DNA of 64,000 nucleotides from DYEP01 sp040755615 (GCA_040755615.1 JBFMAL010000003.1:34581-98580); one strand, 5' to 3'; counted from the first letter of the stretch, positions 8,011 to 17,309 are shown. The notes: generated by a model from the sequence alone, not told the origin. Program-made: numbers and translations.

Positions 8011-9441
8011 ATGAGAACGACCGAACTCGCTGTGACACTCATTTATATCGTGGTGTGTATCGGTATCGGGCTGTGGGCAAGAAGCAAGGTGCGCGAGTCC
8101 AAGGACGATTACTGGGTAGCGGGCAGGAGAGTTGGCGTATTCACCAATACCTGGGCGATCATGGCTGCGCTGGCAAGCGGCGGGTCCATCCTCGGAGTAA
8201 CAGGCCTCGGCTACAGGCTGGGCCTGCCTTATGTGTTCTCGATGTACGCAGGAGCGGTAGTAGGGTTCCCCATAGCAGCCATCCTGGTCGCCAAACCCCT
8301 CGTAAACTTGGGAAAATACACGATCACTGACTTTTTGACGGAAAGATTCGATTCAAAACTCCTGAAGGTAGTCATACCGCTGATCATCCTTATCTCAATG
8401 GGCACCTACATCGTGGCCCAGATGAAAGCCGCAGGTGTGGCTGCGCAGTACCTCCTTGCCATCTCCTACAATCATGCGATCATTCTGACATCGATAGTGT
8501 TCATACTGTACGTTTCCATCGGAGGAATGTGGGCTGTCACGGTTACCGACGTGCTGCAGGGTATCATCATGGTAGGTATGATGCTGCTGGTAGCCGTGAT
8601 CTCTCTGGCACGCTTCGGCGGGCTGGGCGGCCTTCTGACGCAGGCAACCGCGGTAGCTCCGAACATCGGTCAACTGGTGAACATGCCGATGTCCTCATAT
8701 GTGGGCGCCTTTGTGGTATGGGCAGCAGCGATTCCTGTCATCCCTCACATCGTGATGCGTATCTACACGTCCAAGGATGTGAAGTCGGCAAGGCTATCGC
8801 TGAATTACGCCATGCTCATCTACGCCTTCATGATATTCTTCGGGGTGGTTGGGATCTCGGCAGGAGGTCACCTCCTGGCGCCGGGACTGAAAGACGCGGA
8901 CACGGTCTACCTGATCATGGTGGAGAATTTCCTGCCGCGGGTGCTCGGCGGGCTGGCGCTGGCCGCGGTGATGGCAGCCGTGATGTCCACTACAGACGCA
9001 CTGCTGCTGGCCTGTGCCAGCGCTGTTTCGCACGACCTCTATGAGCGGGTCATCAATCCCAAGGCTTCGGATAAGACCCTCGTAAACATCAGCCTTGTGA
9101 CCACGTGGGTGATCGGGCTGCTTGCCATGTTCTTCGCGTTCAACCCTCCGAAGCTTCTCACGATGCTGTACACGGCCGCTGTGGGTCTTATCGTGTCATC
9201 GCTCTTTGTACCGACTATCCTTGGCATCTGGTGGAAAGGGACGAACACGCAGGGAGCAACTGCTGGCGTCCTGGTAGGCGCCGTATCATACCTCTGGCTG
9301 CTCTGGTTCACAAAGATGCCGGCGCTGTCCCACGTGCTTGTGTCGCTGCCCCTCTGCCTCGCTGTGACGGTCATCGTCAGCTTGCTGTCTCCGCCTCCCA
9401 GCGCGGCCACTCTTGAGAGAGTACAGCAGCTTCACAGGTAA
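8011..9441 (+). CDS. Sodium:solute symporter (SSS family, PanF/PutP-like)
   Basis: Integral membrane transporter of 476 residues with about 13 hydrophobic segments, full length for the SSS family. Family hallmarks include DDYWVAGRRVG near residue 33, GGSILGVTGLGYRLG in helix 2, and ASAVSHDLYERVI near residue 333. ATG 8011 follows TAGGAGGTG. As last gene of the operon, preceded by its small partner, it probably imports the substrate processed by the aminotransferase, AOR and CoA-transferase. Carboxylates, amino acids and amines are all transported by this family, so the cargo is open. Confidence 0.9.
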   Translation: MRTTELAVTLIYIVVCIGIGLWARSKVRESKDDYWVAGRRVGVFTNTWAIMAALASGGSILGVTGLGYRLGLPYVFSMYAGAVVGFPIAAILVAKPLVNLGKYTITDFLTERFDSKLLKVVIPLIILISMGTYIVAQMKAAGVAAQYLLAISYNHAIILTSIVFILYVSIGGMWAVTVTDVLQGIIMVGMMLLVAVISLARFGGLGGLLTQATAVAPNIGQLVNMPMSSYVGAFVVWAAAIPVIPHIVMRIYTSKDVKSARLSLNYAMLIYAFMIFFGVVGISAGGHLLAPGLKDADTVYLIMVENFLPRVLGGLALAAVMAAVMSTTDALLLACASAVSHDLYERVINPKASDKTLVNISLVTTWVIGLLAMFFAFNPPKLLTMLYTAAVGLIVSSLFVPTILGIWWKGTNTQGATAGVLVGAVSYLWLLWFTKMPALSHVLVSLPLCLAVTVIVSLLSPPPSAATLERVQQLHR

Positions 9442-9456
9442 CCTCAGCTTTTTTGG

Positions 9457-9481
9457 GGACCCGCCTCTTCAGGGCGGGTCC
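9457..9481 (+). terminator. Stem-loop after the symporter, possible terminator
   Basis: A perfect 9-bp stem (GGACCCGCC / GGCGGGTCC) with a 7-base loop lies 15 bp after the symporter stop. The 3' side is followed by CTCTCTCTG rather than a U run, and the T run lies on the 5' side, so intrinsic termination is plausible but not typical. Confidence 0.5.
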
Positions 9482-10105
9482 TCTCTCTGAACAAAAGCCG
9501 GCAGCCGCTTCACACGCTCTGGTAATATACGCTGATAACTGAACTATTGAATGAAGGCATTAATTCGTTCAGCCAGGAAGACCCGTGAATCGAGCGAGTG
9601 TTATTGCTGAGAATTGACGTTCCGCAATCCGTTTTTTAAGGGATTTACCCTTCTTTGTGTAACAATGAGCAGGCACTCATCCAGAATTCTGAACTCGACC
9701 CTGTCGTTTTCCTTAAGCAATGTCATTTCAAGAATTGCTTTGGCAACCTAACAGCTTGGCTATTCCCCTGCTTTAATTGTCATATAGATACTAAAACCAA
9801 AACATACCAACCTGCTTTTCACGGCCGCTTTCCGGGTGGTCATGCTGGGGAAACAAAGCAGTTCTCTTGGGGGGCACTAGAGACAGGGCGGGGTCCGAGA
9901 GGCGATATACGTGAAGCCTGATTACCGGTCCCAACCTGGATATGCCTGCAAAGAAGCAGGTCCTATTCGCATCCGGCATGCCTGCCGGTTTCAAGTTGGA
10001 GCAAACCACCAAAGGTCTTCACAACAGACTACCGGCGGCAAACAGGTACACTCAGCAACCACGAAGGTACCGCCGGCAACCCCTTAGCCGCGGCCCAAGA
10101 CTTAA
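9482..10105. other. Non-coding stretch, nothing recognised
   Basis: No open frame here shows a recognisable domain, and short open frames have no ribosome site. It separates the catabolic operon from a pseudogene cluster and is probably eroded sequence. Confidence 0.5.
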
Positions 10106-10425
10106 AACCATCGACCCAACCAGTGCCTTTCAAATGCCACCTAGGCCTAGGAGGCGGCTCTTGTCGGTTCCAGCAGAGTGAACAGCGGCGGATCCTGAAG
10201 ATAGCGGATGGAGGAGTACCGGGCGTTCCCGTGGCCCGAAAACATCATCAGCGCACCCTCCCCCGTCTACGCAAAGCCCGGGCCTTTACCATGTATGTGG
10301 CGGCTGATGTTCCTCGCCACGACCTCCGCCTGGTCGTGGGCGAATATGCCGCCGTTTGCGTCCGTCCGTAAGACCCGTCGATTGTATCACCGATGGCGGT
10401 CTATGGAGCACAATGCCGACACGCA
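10106..10425 (-). pseudogene. Relic of an NDH-2/SQR-like flavoprotein gene (3' half, internal deletion)
   Basis: This stretch is a clearly similar but eroded copy of the 3' part of the intact gene at 11228-12373, same strand. Bases 10108-10350 align with 11228-11480 at high identity (shared AACAGCGGCGG, TACGCAAAGCCCGGGCC and CTCGCCACGACCTCCGCCTGGT). The match then jumps, losing about 100 bp, to the segment matching 11588-11650 that encodes PSVIQSTGL. Frames are broken throughout. It is fused at about 10425 to the relic of an unrelated membrane protein, so the open frame spanning the junction is not a real gene. Confidence 0.85.
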
Positions 10426-10890
10426 CAGAGCGAGTGGACAAGCCTTCCTGGTTTTCCTCAAACACCGTGAGGGCGCTTGGAGGTATTGTAGCTTCACCTT
10501 TAGATCCCGGCTCTGGAAACAGACCAGGATCTACTAGTTTAGAGGCAACCAAAGCTGTTACCATTCCATACCAGCTATGGTTGAAATAAGCCGATAGGTT
10601 TGTATCGGCATTTAAAGAGAAAACTCCTTTGGTAGCACCCATAAGCTTTCCTATCCTTCGTACAGCGCAACCCATGCAAAGTGCCCAAAGCCTAATCCTT
10701 CTATGGCAGCGTGGTCCTTTCCCAGTATACCGAAGTACGTATGCTATTGGGATGCCATATGGCCCCGAGCGAAAAATCAGCTATTGTTCCGACAAGCAGA
10801 CCAATCGGCTTCTCCCCATCTCTTTTTTGTCATGAAGAGGCCTGCGGCAATCTCCAAAGGGATAGTGATCTTTAAATGTCTACCTGAGAT
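10426..10890 (-). pseudogene. Relic of a membrane protein related to the gene at 24617-25273
   Basis: Read on the - strand across three frames, this encodes LLVGTIADFSLGA, YGIPIAYVLRYTGK, DHAAIEGLGFGHFAW, then GKLMGATKGVFSLN and TALVASKLVDPGLFPEPG. The intact protein at 24617-25273 has the same layout: GVAITYTLTTTGRDAAAL, then TALLASKLGDDEMFPDG. At least three frameshifts and an in-frame stop show it is dead. It is an older, divergent paralogue of that family, whose function I do not recognise. Confidence 0.75.
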
Positions 10891-11227
10891 GCCCTGAAAC
10901 TCCTGTAACAGACTACTCAATATTATGTCGGCACTAGGAGTCTACTAATGGTAGAGTCCCTCTATCGTGACATCGATGTTCCCGGAGTGCTCGGTTCAGA
11001 AGGAGCTGCGAGGACCCTGAAAATGACGTCCTGGACCCGGTGGACCACTGAAAGGTTCAGAAAAACATGGCGCTGCCAGGCTTCGTACTGGGTGCTGGCC
11101 GCCTATGGCCGTAAGCAGAGGCCTTGCGCGTGGCCCTGCTGTGTCACGCTGCCTTGTCGCGTTCGCCCAGCTGGCAGCGGAACCGCCAGAGCCGATGACT
11201 CAGGCGACAGGCAGGCGGGCCTTGCAG
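10891..11227. other. Intergenic stretch, nothing recognised
   Basis: About 340 bp between the membrane-protein relic and the 3' end of the flavoprotein gene. An open frame on the + strand from 10948 has no ribosome site or domain and probably arises by chance. Confidence 0.45.
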
Positions 11228-12373
11228 TTAAAACCATCGACTCAGCCAGTACCTCTCAAATGCCAGCTTGGCCCAGTAGGCGGCTGTTGTCGGTTCAAGC
11301 AGAGTGAACAGCGGCGGGTTCTGGAAGTAGCGGACTGAGGAGTAGCGGGCTTTCCCGGAACCCGAAAACATTATAAGCGCGCCCTTCCCCGTGTACGCAA
11401 AGCCCGGGCCCTTACCACGTATGTGGCGGGTGATGTTCCTCGCCACGACCTCCGCCTGGTAGTGAGCGAATATGCCGGCCTTTGGCGCGTATTCACCTGA
11501 TGCAGGCATCCGTATCGCTGTTCCATCCCCTATGGCATACACGCCGGGACAGCCCGTCTCCAGCGTAGAGGGATGTACTTGCGCCCACCCGTCTGCGTCC
11601 GCAAGCCCCGTCGACTGGATGACAGATGGCGCTTTGTGAGGTGCAATGCCCAGGAACAGATCGCCTGCTATCCTGGCTCCGTCTTCCGTCACAAGCTCCC
11701 CGGGCTCTACTCTGATCACCCTAGTGCTCGTACGGATTCCGATCTCCCGTTTGTGCAGCATCCGGGTAACGCTTTCTCCCACCAGGGGGCTGGCCTGGGG
11801 GAAGGGCCTCGGGTCGAACGTGACAAGGCTTAACGAGACTCTGTCCCGGATCCCCCTTTGTCTAAAGAACTGGTCGAGCTGGAAGATGAACTCATAGGGC
11901 CCCAGCGGAAAGCGAAAACACGGGCCCGGAACAAAGAGCACAATATGCCCCTGTTTGAACAGCGCAGCCCGGGATGCGGCCCGAACCACATCCTCGAACG
12001 CGTAAACGTTAAAAGCATGCTCCGAGAAACCGGGGATTTCCTGCGGGTAGAACTCCACGCCGGGCGACATCACAAGATAGTCATATGACAGCGGCCCCTG
12101 GTTGGTGACCACGGTACGGTTTTCGGTCTCGACCTCACGGACATCCGCCCGGATAAACTCGATACCCTTCCTCGCCAGGTCACCGAGCCTTCGGGTGATC
12201 CTTCGCGGGTTTCTTTCCCCGATCAGAAGCATCGGATACATCCCTGCGAAATGGTATTCGTCATTTCTGTCTACTATCACTACACGCGCGTCCGGCCCGG
12301 CGGCGCGCTTCAGCACGTTAGCCGTAACGACGCCTCCCATTCCACCGCCAAGTATTAGCACGGTCTTGAGCAC
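11228..12373 (-). CDS. FAD-dependent NDH-2/sulfide:quinone reductase-like oxidoreductase
   Basis: Peripheral membrane flavoprotein of 381 residues. The N-terminal ILGGGMGG is the FAD dinucleotide motif, VIVDRNDEYHF the next strand, YDYLVMSPGVEFYP the central ATG-like motif, and GVYAIGDGTA the second FAD motif. The aromatic C-terminal tail FERYWLSRWF could bind membrane. VPGPCFRFPLGPYEF has one cysteine at the SQR CxxxP-like position, but the other redox cysteines of sulfide:quinone reductases are not evident. NADH or another donor to quinone is therefore as likely. The start is GTG 12373 after GAGGTGG; the frame is open 15 codons further. A decayed copy of its 3' half lies about 0.8 kb away. 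Confidence 0.75.
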   Translation of the reverse strand: MLKTVLILGGGMGGVVTANVLKRAAGPDARVVIVDRNDEYHFAGMYPMLLIGERNPRRITRRLGDLARKGIEFIRADVREVETENRTVVTNQGPLSYDYLVMSPGVEFYPQEIPGFSEHAFNVYAFEDVVRAASRAALFKQGHIVLFVPGPCFRFPLGPYEFIFQLDQFFRQRGIRDRVSLSLVTFDPRPFPQASPLVGESVTRMLHKREIGIRTSTRVIRVEPGELVTEDGARIAGDLFLGIAPHKAPSVIQSTGLADADGWAQVHPSTLETGCPGVYAIGDGTAIRMPASGEYAPKAGIFAHYQAEVVARNITRHIRGKGPGFAYTGKGALIMFSGSGKARYSSVRYFQNPPLFTLLEPTTAAYWAKLAFERYWLSRWF

Positions 12374-12565
12374 ACTAATCCACCTCAGGTGTATTGTGTG
12401 CCAGGGAGGACCGCGCATTCAAAAAGGCGCACCTGCTAGACAGCCTGAGGCTAAAAGGGGCGGTAATCGAACACTATCTCGCCGGTACCCGGGATCTGGG
12501 TCCAAGCATCATGATCCCGGTAATTTCCCGTCGGAGCCGCCCATCGGCGTGCCGGTCTCTTTGAG

Positions 12566-12807
12566 GTATGATATATGTACCGGGGTAATCAGTGTTAACG
12601 AGACGAAAAGCCCCGTCTACATCACGCAAAACGGAGAGGTGAGAGCGGTGTTGCTGGATCCCGCATCTTTAGAGGATTTGAAAAAAGGTCCTCGGGTTGC
12701 TGAAGCTGCTAACCCGGGGAGAACGTGACATTCCTGAAGGGAAGGTCGTTCCGCAAGAGGACGTTTTCTCCAGCATGGACCGCTATTTTGACAATAGCGA
12801 TGGGTGA
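12566..12807 (+). pseudogene. Frameshifted Phd/YefM-type antitoxin relic
   Basis: One frame encodes VNETKSPVYITQNGEVRAVL LDP, the core of Phd/YefM antitoxins. The C-terminal half LLKLLTRGERDIPEGKVVPQ followed by EDVFSSMDRYFDN is in the next frame, ending at the TGA 12805-12807. The shift lies at or near an A6 run (GAAAAAAGG, about 12680). The N-terminal DNA-binding part is eroded and no start codon fits. No RelE/ParE-type toxin follows. Confidence 0.7.
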
Positions 12808-12834
12808 AGCCGGGTTATGTGGACGCCGGACAGC

Positions 12835-13360
12835 TCATGGACCCGGCCCTGCCTCAGCCATCTCAGGCACTTCGGGACGGCGCAGCTCCCACCACAGCAT
12901 CTCGGCACATCTGTGGGTCCTGGTCATACCGATCTTTTGCAGGACCCGGATGGATGCGCCGTTATCCGCGCTACACTCTGCCAGCACCCTCCTTACGGTA
13001 CCCCGCGAGAACTCCCACTGTAGCAGCGCGCTGCACGCTTCGGAAGCTATCCCATGTTACAGTAGGCAGGGGTGACGCCATAACCCAGGCTCACTGTAGC
13101 ATGTGCATCCGGCTTTCCTTTGAAGCCCAGGTCGCCTATGATCGTATTTGTTCCCGGCAGCACCATGAGCCAGACTCCCCACCCGAGCAGCGAAGGGTCG
13201 GCCTCAAGCTGCAGGCGTAAAACGGCAAAACGTCCAGGAGTTCATCAGCAGGCCAGCCCTCGACAGGCTGGAAAGGTAGAATCTTCTGCAGAGCACCTTT
13301 ACACGTAGCGCGCGCCAGCTAGGCCGGGCAGGGTACAAGTGTGAGTCTTGGCGTCTGCAT
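12835..13360 (-). pseudogene. GNAT acetyltransferase relic
   Basis: Read on the - strand from ATG 13360, it gives METPRL-like MQTPRLTLVPCP, an in-frame TAG, then DELLDVLPFYA. A one-base shift leads to LEADPSLLGWGVWLMVLPG, and another to GIASEACSALLQWEF and CSADNGASIRVLQKIGM, ending in ELRRPEVPEMAEAG. These are the successive blocks of a GNAT N-acetyltransferase, including the Q/RxxG/A-like CoA loop region. One nonsense and at least two single-base frameshifts make it a pseudogene. It ends only 28 bp from the antitoxin relic. Confidence 0.75.
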
Positions 13361-13397
13361 GACCATCTACACATGCCTCGTATCGTACGTGGGCAAC

Positions 13398-14489
13398 TCA
13401 AATCATGCGTCCTCGCGCCTCGATACGAAACACCCCTTCGATCCTGTCCTTCCGGCAGGCATACGCCTGGTCAAACAGGTTCACCACAGTGCAGGCGTGG
13501 TTTGGTATGATATCGAGCTTCTGTCCGGTGCTCACGCGTTCCTCCGGGGGGTAGCACAGCACTCCCAGTTCCTCCGACAACCGCTGGATCACTACCCCGG
13601 GCCTATTCCGTACCCGTCCAAAGCCCACCACCGCGTCAAGCCCGTGAGCACCAGTGTCCAGGGCCAGCGCCTTGCTTCCTGCATCTATCACAGCTCTTCC
13701 GGGTTCAGGAGTGCTGATCACCGTCGCCCTTACTGTAAGGGCACACCTGTCTTCGGGCACTACCCCCAGCGCAACCTGGATCATGTCGTAAAAGACGTAG
13801 TTCCCCGGCCTGATCTCTGTGATTCCCGGGACCCGCCCGGCCACGCGCGCCGTGGGAGTTGAACCCACTGCCACGACCTCGCAGTCAAAACCCGCGTTCT
13901 GCAGGTATTCCTTTGCCCTTATCACTGCTGCCGCTTCTCCCCTGGCGATCTCATCTCTCTGCTCCCCGTGCTTCGCGGCGTACACGTGCCCCGCGTGGGT
14001 GGCGACGCCCTTCAGCCTGAGCCTGGGAAACTTCGCCACGCAGCGTGCGATCCCCGGCGCGTCTTCCGGTTTCACCCCGAGCCGGCGCAGCCCACTGTCG
14101 ATAATAATGAGCACGTCCAGTTCCTCAGGTACCTCCGCCAGCTGGCATACCGCCTCTTCGCTATCAACGCTTACGGTCACACGACTCCTCCCGGCCAGGT
14201 CGAGCAGGCGTCTTACCTTCTCCTGACCGATCACGGGGTATGCGAGGACCACGTCGTCTACCCCGGAATCCACCATAACCTCCGCCTCGCCTATCTTTGC
14301 CGCAAGTATGCCCGCAGCGCCGAATTCCAGCTGCATCCTAGTGACCTCAGGCATCTTGTGGGTCTTGATCATGGGCCGCAGGCGCACGCATGCTTCACCG
14401 GCAAAACGTGCCATCTCCCTGATGTTTCGCTCGAGCAAGTCAAGGTCTATCACCAGCGCCGGGGTATCCAAATCGTCGATGTGCTTCAT
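13398..14489 (-). CDS. PLP D-amino-acid lyase (D-threonine aldolase / D-serine dehydratase family)
   Basis: Fold type III (alanine racemase-like) PLP enzyme of 363 residues. RPMIKTHKMPEV near residue 42 carries the Schiff-base lysine (Lys42). DTPALVID at the start and VAVGSTPTA with the phosphate-binding GSTPT loop are typical. Near the C-terminus PNHACTVVNL (His331, Cys333) is the metal-ligand pair of zinc D-serine dehydratases and metal D-threonine aldolases. It probably cleaves or deaminates a D-beta-hydroxy-amino acid. It lies 40 bp downstream of the PTS permease gene in the same direction. Dehydratase and aldolase cannot be separated by eye. Confidence 0.82.
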   Translation of the reverse strand: MKHIDDLDTPALVIDLDLLERNIREMARFAGEACVRLRPMIKTHKMPEVTRMQLEFGAAGILAAKIGEAEVMVDSGVDDVVLAYPVIGQEKVRRLLDLAGRSRVTVSVDSEEAVCQLAEVPEELDVLIIIDSGLRRLGVKPEDAPGIARCVAKFPRLRLKGVATHAGHVYAAKHGEQRDEIARGEAAAVIRAKEYLQNAGFDCEVVAVGSTPTARVAGRVPGITEIRPGNYVFYDMIQVALGVVPEDRCALTVRATVISTPEPGRAVIDAGSKALALDTGAHGLDAVVGFGRVRNRPGVVIQRLSEELGVLCYPPEERVSTGQKLDIIPNHACTVVNLFDQAYACRKDRIEGVFRIEARGRMI

Positions 14490-14529
14490 GGTACCACCTC
14501 CGATGTTGTGACGTACACTGCAGATGGAG

Positions 14530-16341
14530 TCACCTTACGACAAGCAGCGTACCCTGCATCGCGAGCACCCGGTCACCTGGTGTCGCCCGCCATGTTATCT
14601 CGCCTTTAGTGATCACGATAGGCGATACTGTAGGTTTTCCCGCCGCCCGGATTTTTCCAATGTCAAATTCAAGGAGCAATTGCCCGGCCTTCACGCGCTG
14701 CCCCTGGGTGACGTGGGCACAGAACCCCTCCCCCGCCATCTCGACCGTATCGATCCCTATGTGTATGAGCATCTCCCTGCCCCTTTTGTCCTTCAGCCCG
14801 AGGCCATGTCCTCCTGACACCACGGTAACCACTTCCGCGTCAAACGGTGCATACACCCTGCCTTCCTCAGGTTCGACAGCGATTCCATCACCGACCATTC
14901 GCTCTGCGAAAACTGGGTCACCCACATCTGAAAGCCCAACAGCACGTCCGGTAATGGGTGACTTGATCAGAAGCTTACCCAGCATATCTTTAACCTCTTC
15001 CTTGATGATCTCCGCGCGGGGACCGACGACGACCTGTACCACGCCCGGCGCAGGAAAAGTCACCCCATGTACCGCCGGAACGCGCCGGAGCTCCGATGCC
15101 TGTACTAAAGAAGGGTCTTCAACGAGGATCCTGAGCCTGGTCATGCACGCGTCGACGGATACCACGTTTGACGCTCCGCCCAGCGCGCCGACCATGCCCG
15201 GCGCCTCCTGTCCCGGATGCTCCGCCTGAGACGGCAGAGTCCGTGCGTCTTCCACACGTCCGAGCGTCGGTATATTAAATCTGCGAATGGCCCACCTGAA
15301 CCCGAAGTAGTAGAGCGGGACCGTGGCGAGCCCGATGGGCACGATGAGCCAGGGGTTTTCCGCCAGCCCCAGGTTAATGAAGAACATGGGCAGCGCAAAC
15401 CCGAAGTGCCTGACCCCCAGTGAGTACGTGAGCCAGAGAGTGAGCCCGGTATAGACGGAGTGAAACAGAAACAGCGCGGGAGCGACGAACATGAATGCAA
15501 ACTCCGCCGGTTCGGTGATCCCTGTGATAGCAGAGGTCAACGCGGCGGTCACCATGATGCCCGTCACTTTCCTCCGGTTCTCGGGAGATGCCTCGTGCGC
15601 GATGGCCATGCTCAGCGCTGGTATAGCGAAAACGCACGTGACGAAGTACCCGGCGAAGAGGTAACCTGCTGCCGGGTCACCCGCATAAAACCTCGGTGCT
15701 TCGCCGAAGACTACCTGACCAGTGACTGGGTCCGTGTACGAGCCGGCAACAAACATCACCACGTTGTTGACGATGTGGTGTAACCCTGTGGGGATCAAAA
15801 ACCTGTTGGTCAGCCCGTAGACAAAGGCGCCCGGCGCCCCCGCAGTCACTATCCATCTCCCGAGCGATGCGATGGCTTCCTGGACCGGGGACCAGATAAT
15901 CGCGAGCAGCTGGCCGATGATGAGCCCGGCGGCCGCCGATATAACAGGGACGAAACGTTTACCCGAGAACAATCCCAGGTATTCGGGCAAGCGCACTGTA
16001 TGGTAGCGGTTATAAAGAATCACAGACACCGCTCCGCAGAGTATCCCGCCGATCACCCCTGTATCCAAGTTTGCTCCGGACGCAGACAGAGTACTTTTCA
16101 TCACCGCCCAGCAAAGACCCGCCGACATTGCTGCTATGCCGTCCTGCTCGCAGTAGGCAATGGCCACTCCAATAGAAAATATCAGGGGCAAATAATCGAT
16201 TAGGATCGCCCTCCCCGCGGCCTCCACCGCAGACAGACCGAGTTGGGTACCCAGCGCAAAGAATATGGCGCCAACAGGCAGGACAACTACAGGAACCATG
16301 AGGGCGGCTGGAAGTCTCTCAAGAACTGCCCTGGTCCTCAC
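14530..16341 (-). CDS. PTS EIICBA permease, glucose/N-acetylglucosamine family
   Basis: Single-chain phosphotransferase permease of 603 residues. Residues 1-365 are the membrane EIIC domain, with the GITEPAEFAF motif for sugar binding. EIIB follows with the phosphocysteine in VDACMTRLRI (Cys399), and the C-terminal EIIA has the phosphohistidine in LIHIGIDTVEM (His527). The order C-B-A is that of NagE-like permeases. The start is GTG 16341, only 2 bp after the stop of the deacetylase gene, so the two are coupled. Next to a ChbG-type deacetylase, an amino sugar or an N-acetylated disaccharide is the likely cargo, which is an inference. Confidence 0.87.
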   Translation of the reverse strand: MRTRAVLERLPAALMVPVVVLPVGAIFFALGTQLGLSAVEAAGRAILIDYLPLIFSIGVAIAYCEQDGIAAMSAGLCWAVMKSTLSASGANLDTGVIGGILCGAVSVILYNRYHTVRLPEYLGLFSGKRFVPVISAAAGLIIGQLLAIIWSPVQEAIASLGRWIVTAGAPGAFVYGLTNRFLIPTGLHHIVNNVVMFVAGSYTDPVTGQVVFGEAPRFYAGDPAAGYLFAGYFVTCVFAIPALSMAIAHEASPENRRKVTGIMVTAALTSAITGITEPAEFAFMFVAPALFLFHSVYTGLTLWLTYSLGVRHFGFALPMFFINLGLAENPWLIVPIGLATVPLYYFGFRWAIRRFNIPTLGRVEDARTLPSQAEHPGQEAPGMVGALGGASNVVSVDACMTRLRILVEDPSLVQASELRRVPAVHGVTFPAPGVVQVVVGPRAEIIKEEVKDMLGKLLIKSPITGRAVGLSDVGDPVFAERMVGDGIAVEPEEGRVYAPFDAEVVTVVSGGHGLGLKDKRGREMLIHIGIDTVEMAGEGFCAHVTQGQRVKAGQLLLEFDIGKIRAAGKPTVSPIVITKGEITWRATPGDRVLAMQGTLLVVR

Positions 16342-16343
16342 TG

Positions 16344-17189
16344 CTACCCGTCCTTTCTGAATATGGAATAACTCAAGAGCTCAAATCCGGCATCAGCAAC
16401 CATCTTTCGCACTGTGGGAGAGGTCATGGTGGCGAGTTCCACTTCCCTGGACCCTGTGAGAGAACTGATGCTTCTCAGTTCATCATCGGCGAATCCCGGA
16501 TGACAGACCATCTCGAACACCCCATCACCCGTTACGCTTAAGGCTTTCTCCATGCGGCCGGGGTCAAGGGCCACACCGTTTGGGGTCAGGCCTATCAGAC
16601 GGTGGTTGTAGCCAAGACCAGATCGCTCGACGAGACGTCTTGCCCGTGAGCAGTAGTGCGAGTACAATAAGACCAGTGTGGGCGAAAGATGTAAAACGTC
16701 GGGCCGTATATCCTGGCGAGTGCATGTCCTCATCGCAGGGATCTTGTACTCCCTGGCCAGGTCGACGGCCACCTCTGTCAATCCGGGAATAAAGTGTACA
16801 TTATGGTGGCTGTCCAGATGGGTTGGGGTGATCCCAAACGACAGCGCCTGCTCGATCTGGGCCCTCCACTCATCCCTGACCTGTACCCTGTTGACAGACA
16901 TCAGTCTCCACATGTTCTTCACAAACCGCCCGTCCCTGACGAGCGATGGAACCTTCTCAGGGGGACGGACAGGTTTGCCTGCCGTAAGCACGAGGTGCAC
17001 CCCGACTGACAACCCGGGGACGTCGCGGGCCATTGATGCCGCTTCACGCGCGGAGGGCATGTTCGCCATCAGGGTGGTGGATGTGACGATGCCGTTTTTA
17101 TGGCAGTGTATGATGCCCCGGGATACCCCTTCGGCCAAACCGAAGTCATCAGCATTTACTATGAGTACGCGCCGTCGGGTTACGTCCAT
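16344..17189 (-). CDS. ChbG/YdjC family carbohydrate deacetylase
   Basis: Metal-dependent deacetylase of 281 residues that removes N-acetyl groups from phosphorylated chitin disaccharides or related sugars. VNADDFGLAEGV (Asp14, Asp15) and LDSHHNVHFIPG supply metal ligands, and VCHPGFADDEL is the C-terminal conserved loop. The frame is open far upstream to 17792, but only ATG 17189 begins the conserved beta strand and follows AAGGGGTG. It heads a - strand operon with the PTS permease and the D-amino-acid lyase. Confidence 0.85.
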   Translation of the reverse strand: MDVTRRRVLIVNADDFGLAEGVSRGIIHCHKNGIVTSTTLMANMPSAREAASMARDVPGLSVGVHLVLTAGKPVRPPEKVPSLVRDGRFVKNMWRLMSVNRVQVRDEWRAQIEQALSFGITPTHLDSHHNVHFIPGLTEVAVDLAREYKIPAMRTCTRQDIRPDVLHLSPTLVLLYSHYCSRARRLVERSGLGYNHRLIGLTPNGVALDPGRMEKALSVTGDGVFEMVCHPGFADDELRSISSLTGSREVELATMTSPTVRKMVADAGFELLSYSIFRKDG

Positions 17190-17309
17190 TTCTTTCACCC
17201 CTTGACAAGTATTCAACAAGAGCCCTCCCCCACCCTCCATTCCGAACCTATCGAACGGTAAGATATGAACGCCCGGCAGGGGCAGTCGCCGGAAACCTGC
17301 CAAATGACG

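Noticed and set aside
10286..10675. 129-codon open frame on the - strand
   Set aside because: It joins pieces of two unrelated relics (membrane protein and flavoprotein); no ribosome site and frameshifts on both sides.
12102..12728. 208-codon open frame on the + strand
   Set aside because: The first two thirds are antisense to the flavoprotein gene; only the end belongs to an antitoxin relic.
14609..15229. 206-codon open frame on the + strand
   Set aside because: Antisense to the EIIA/EIIB part of the PTS permease; no domain.
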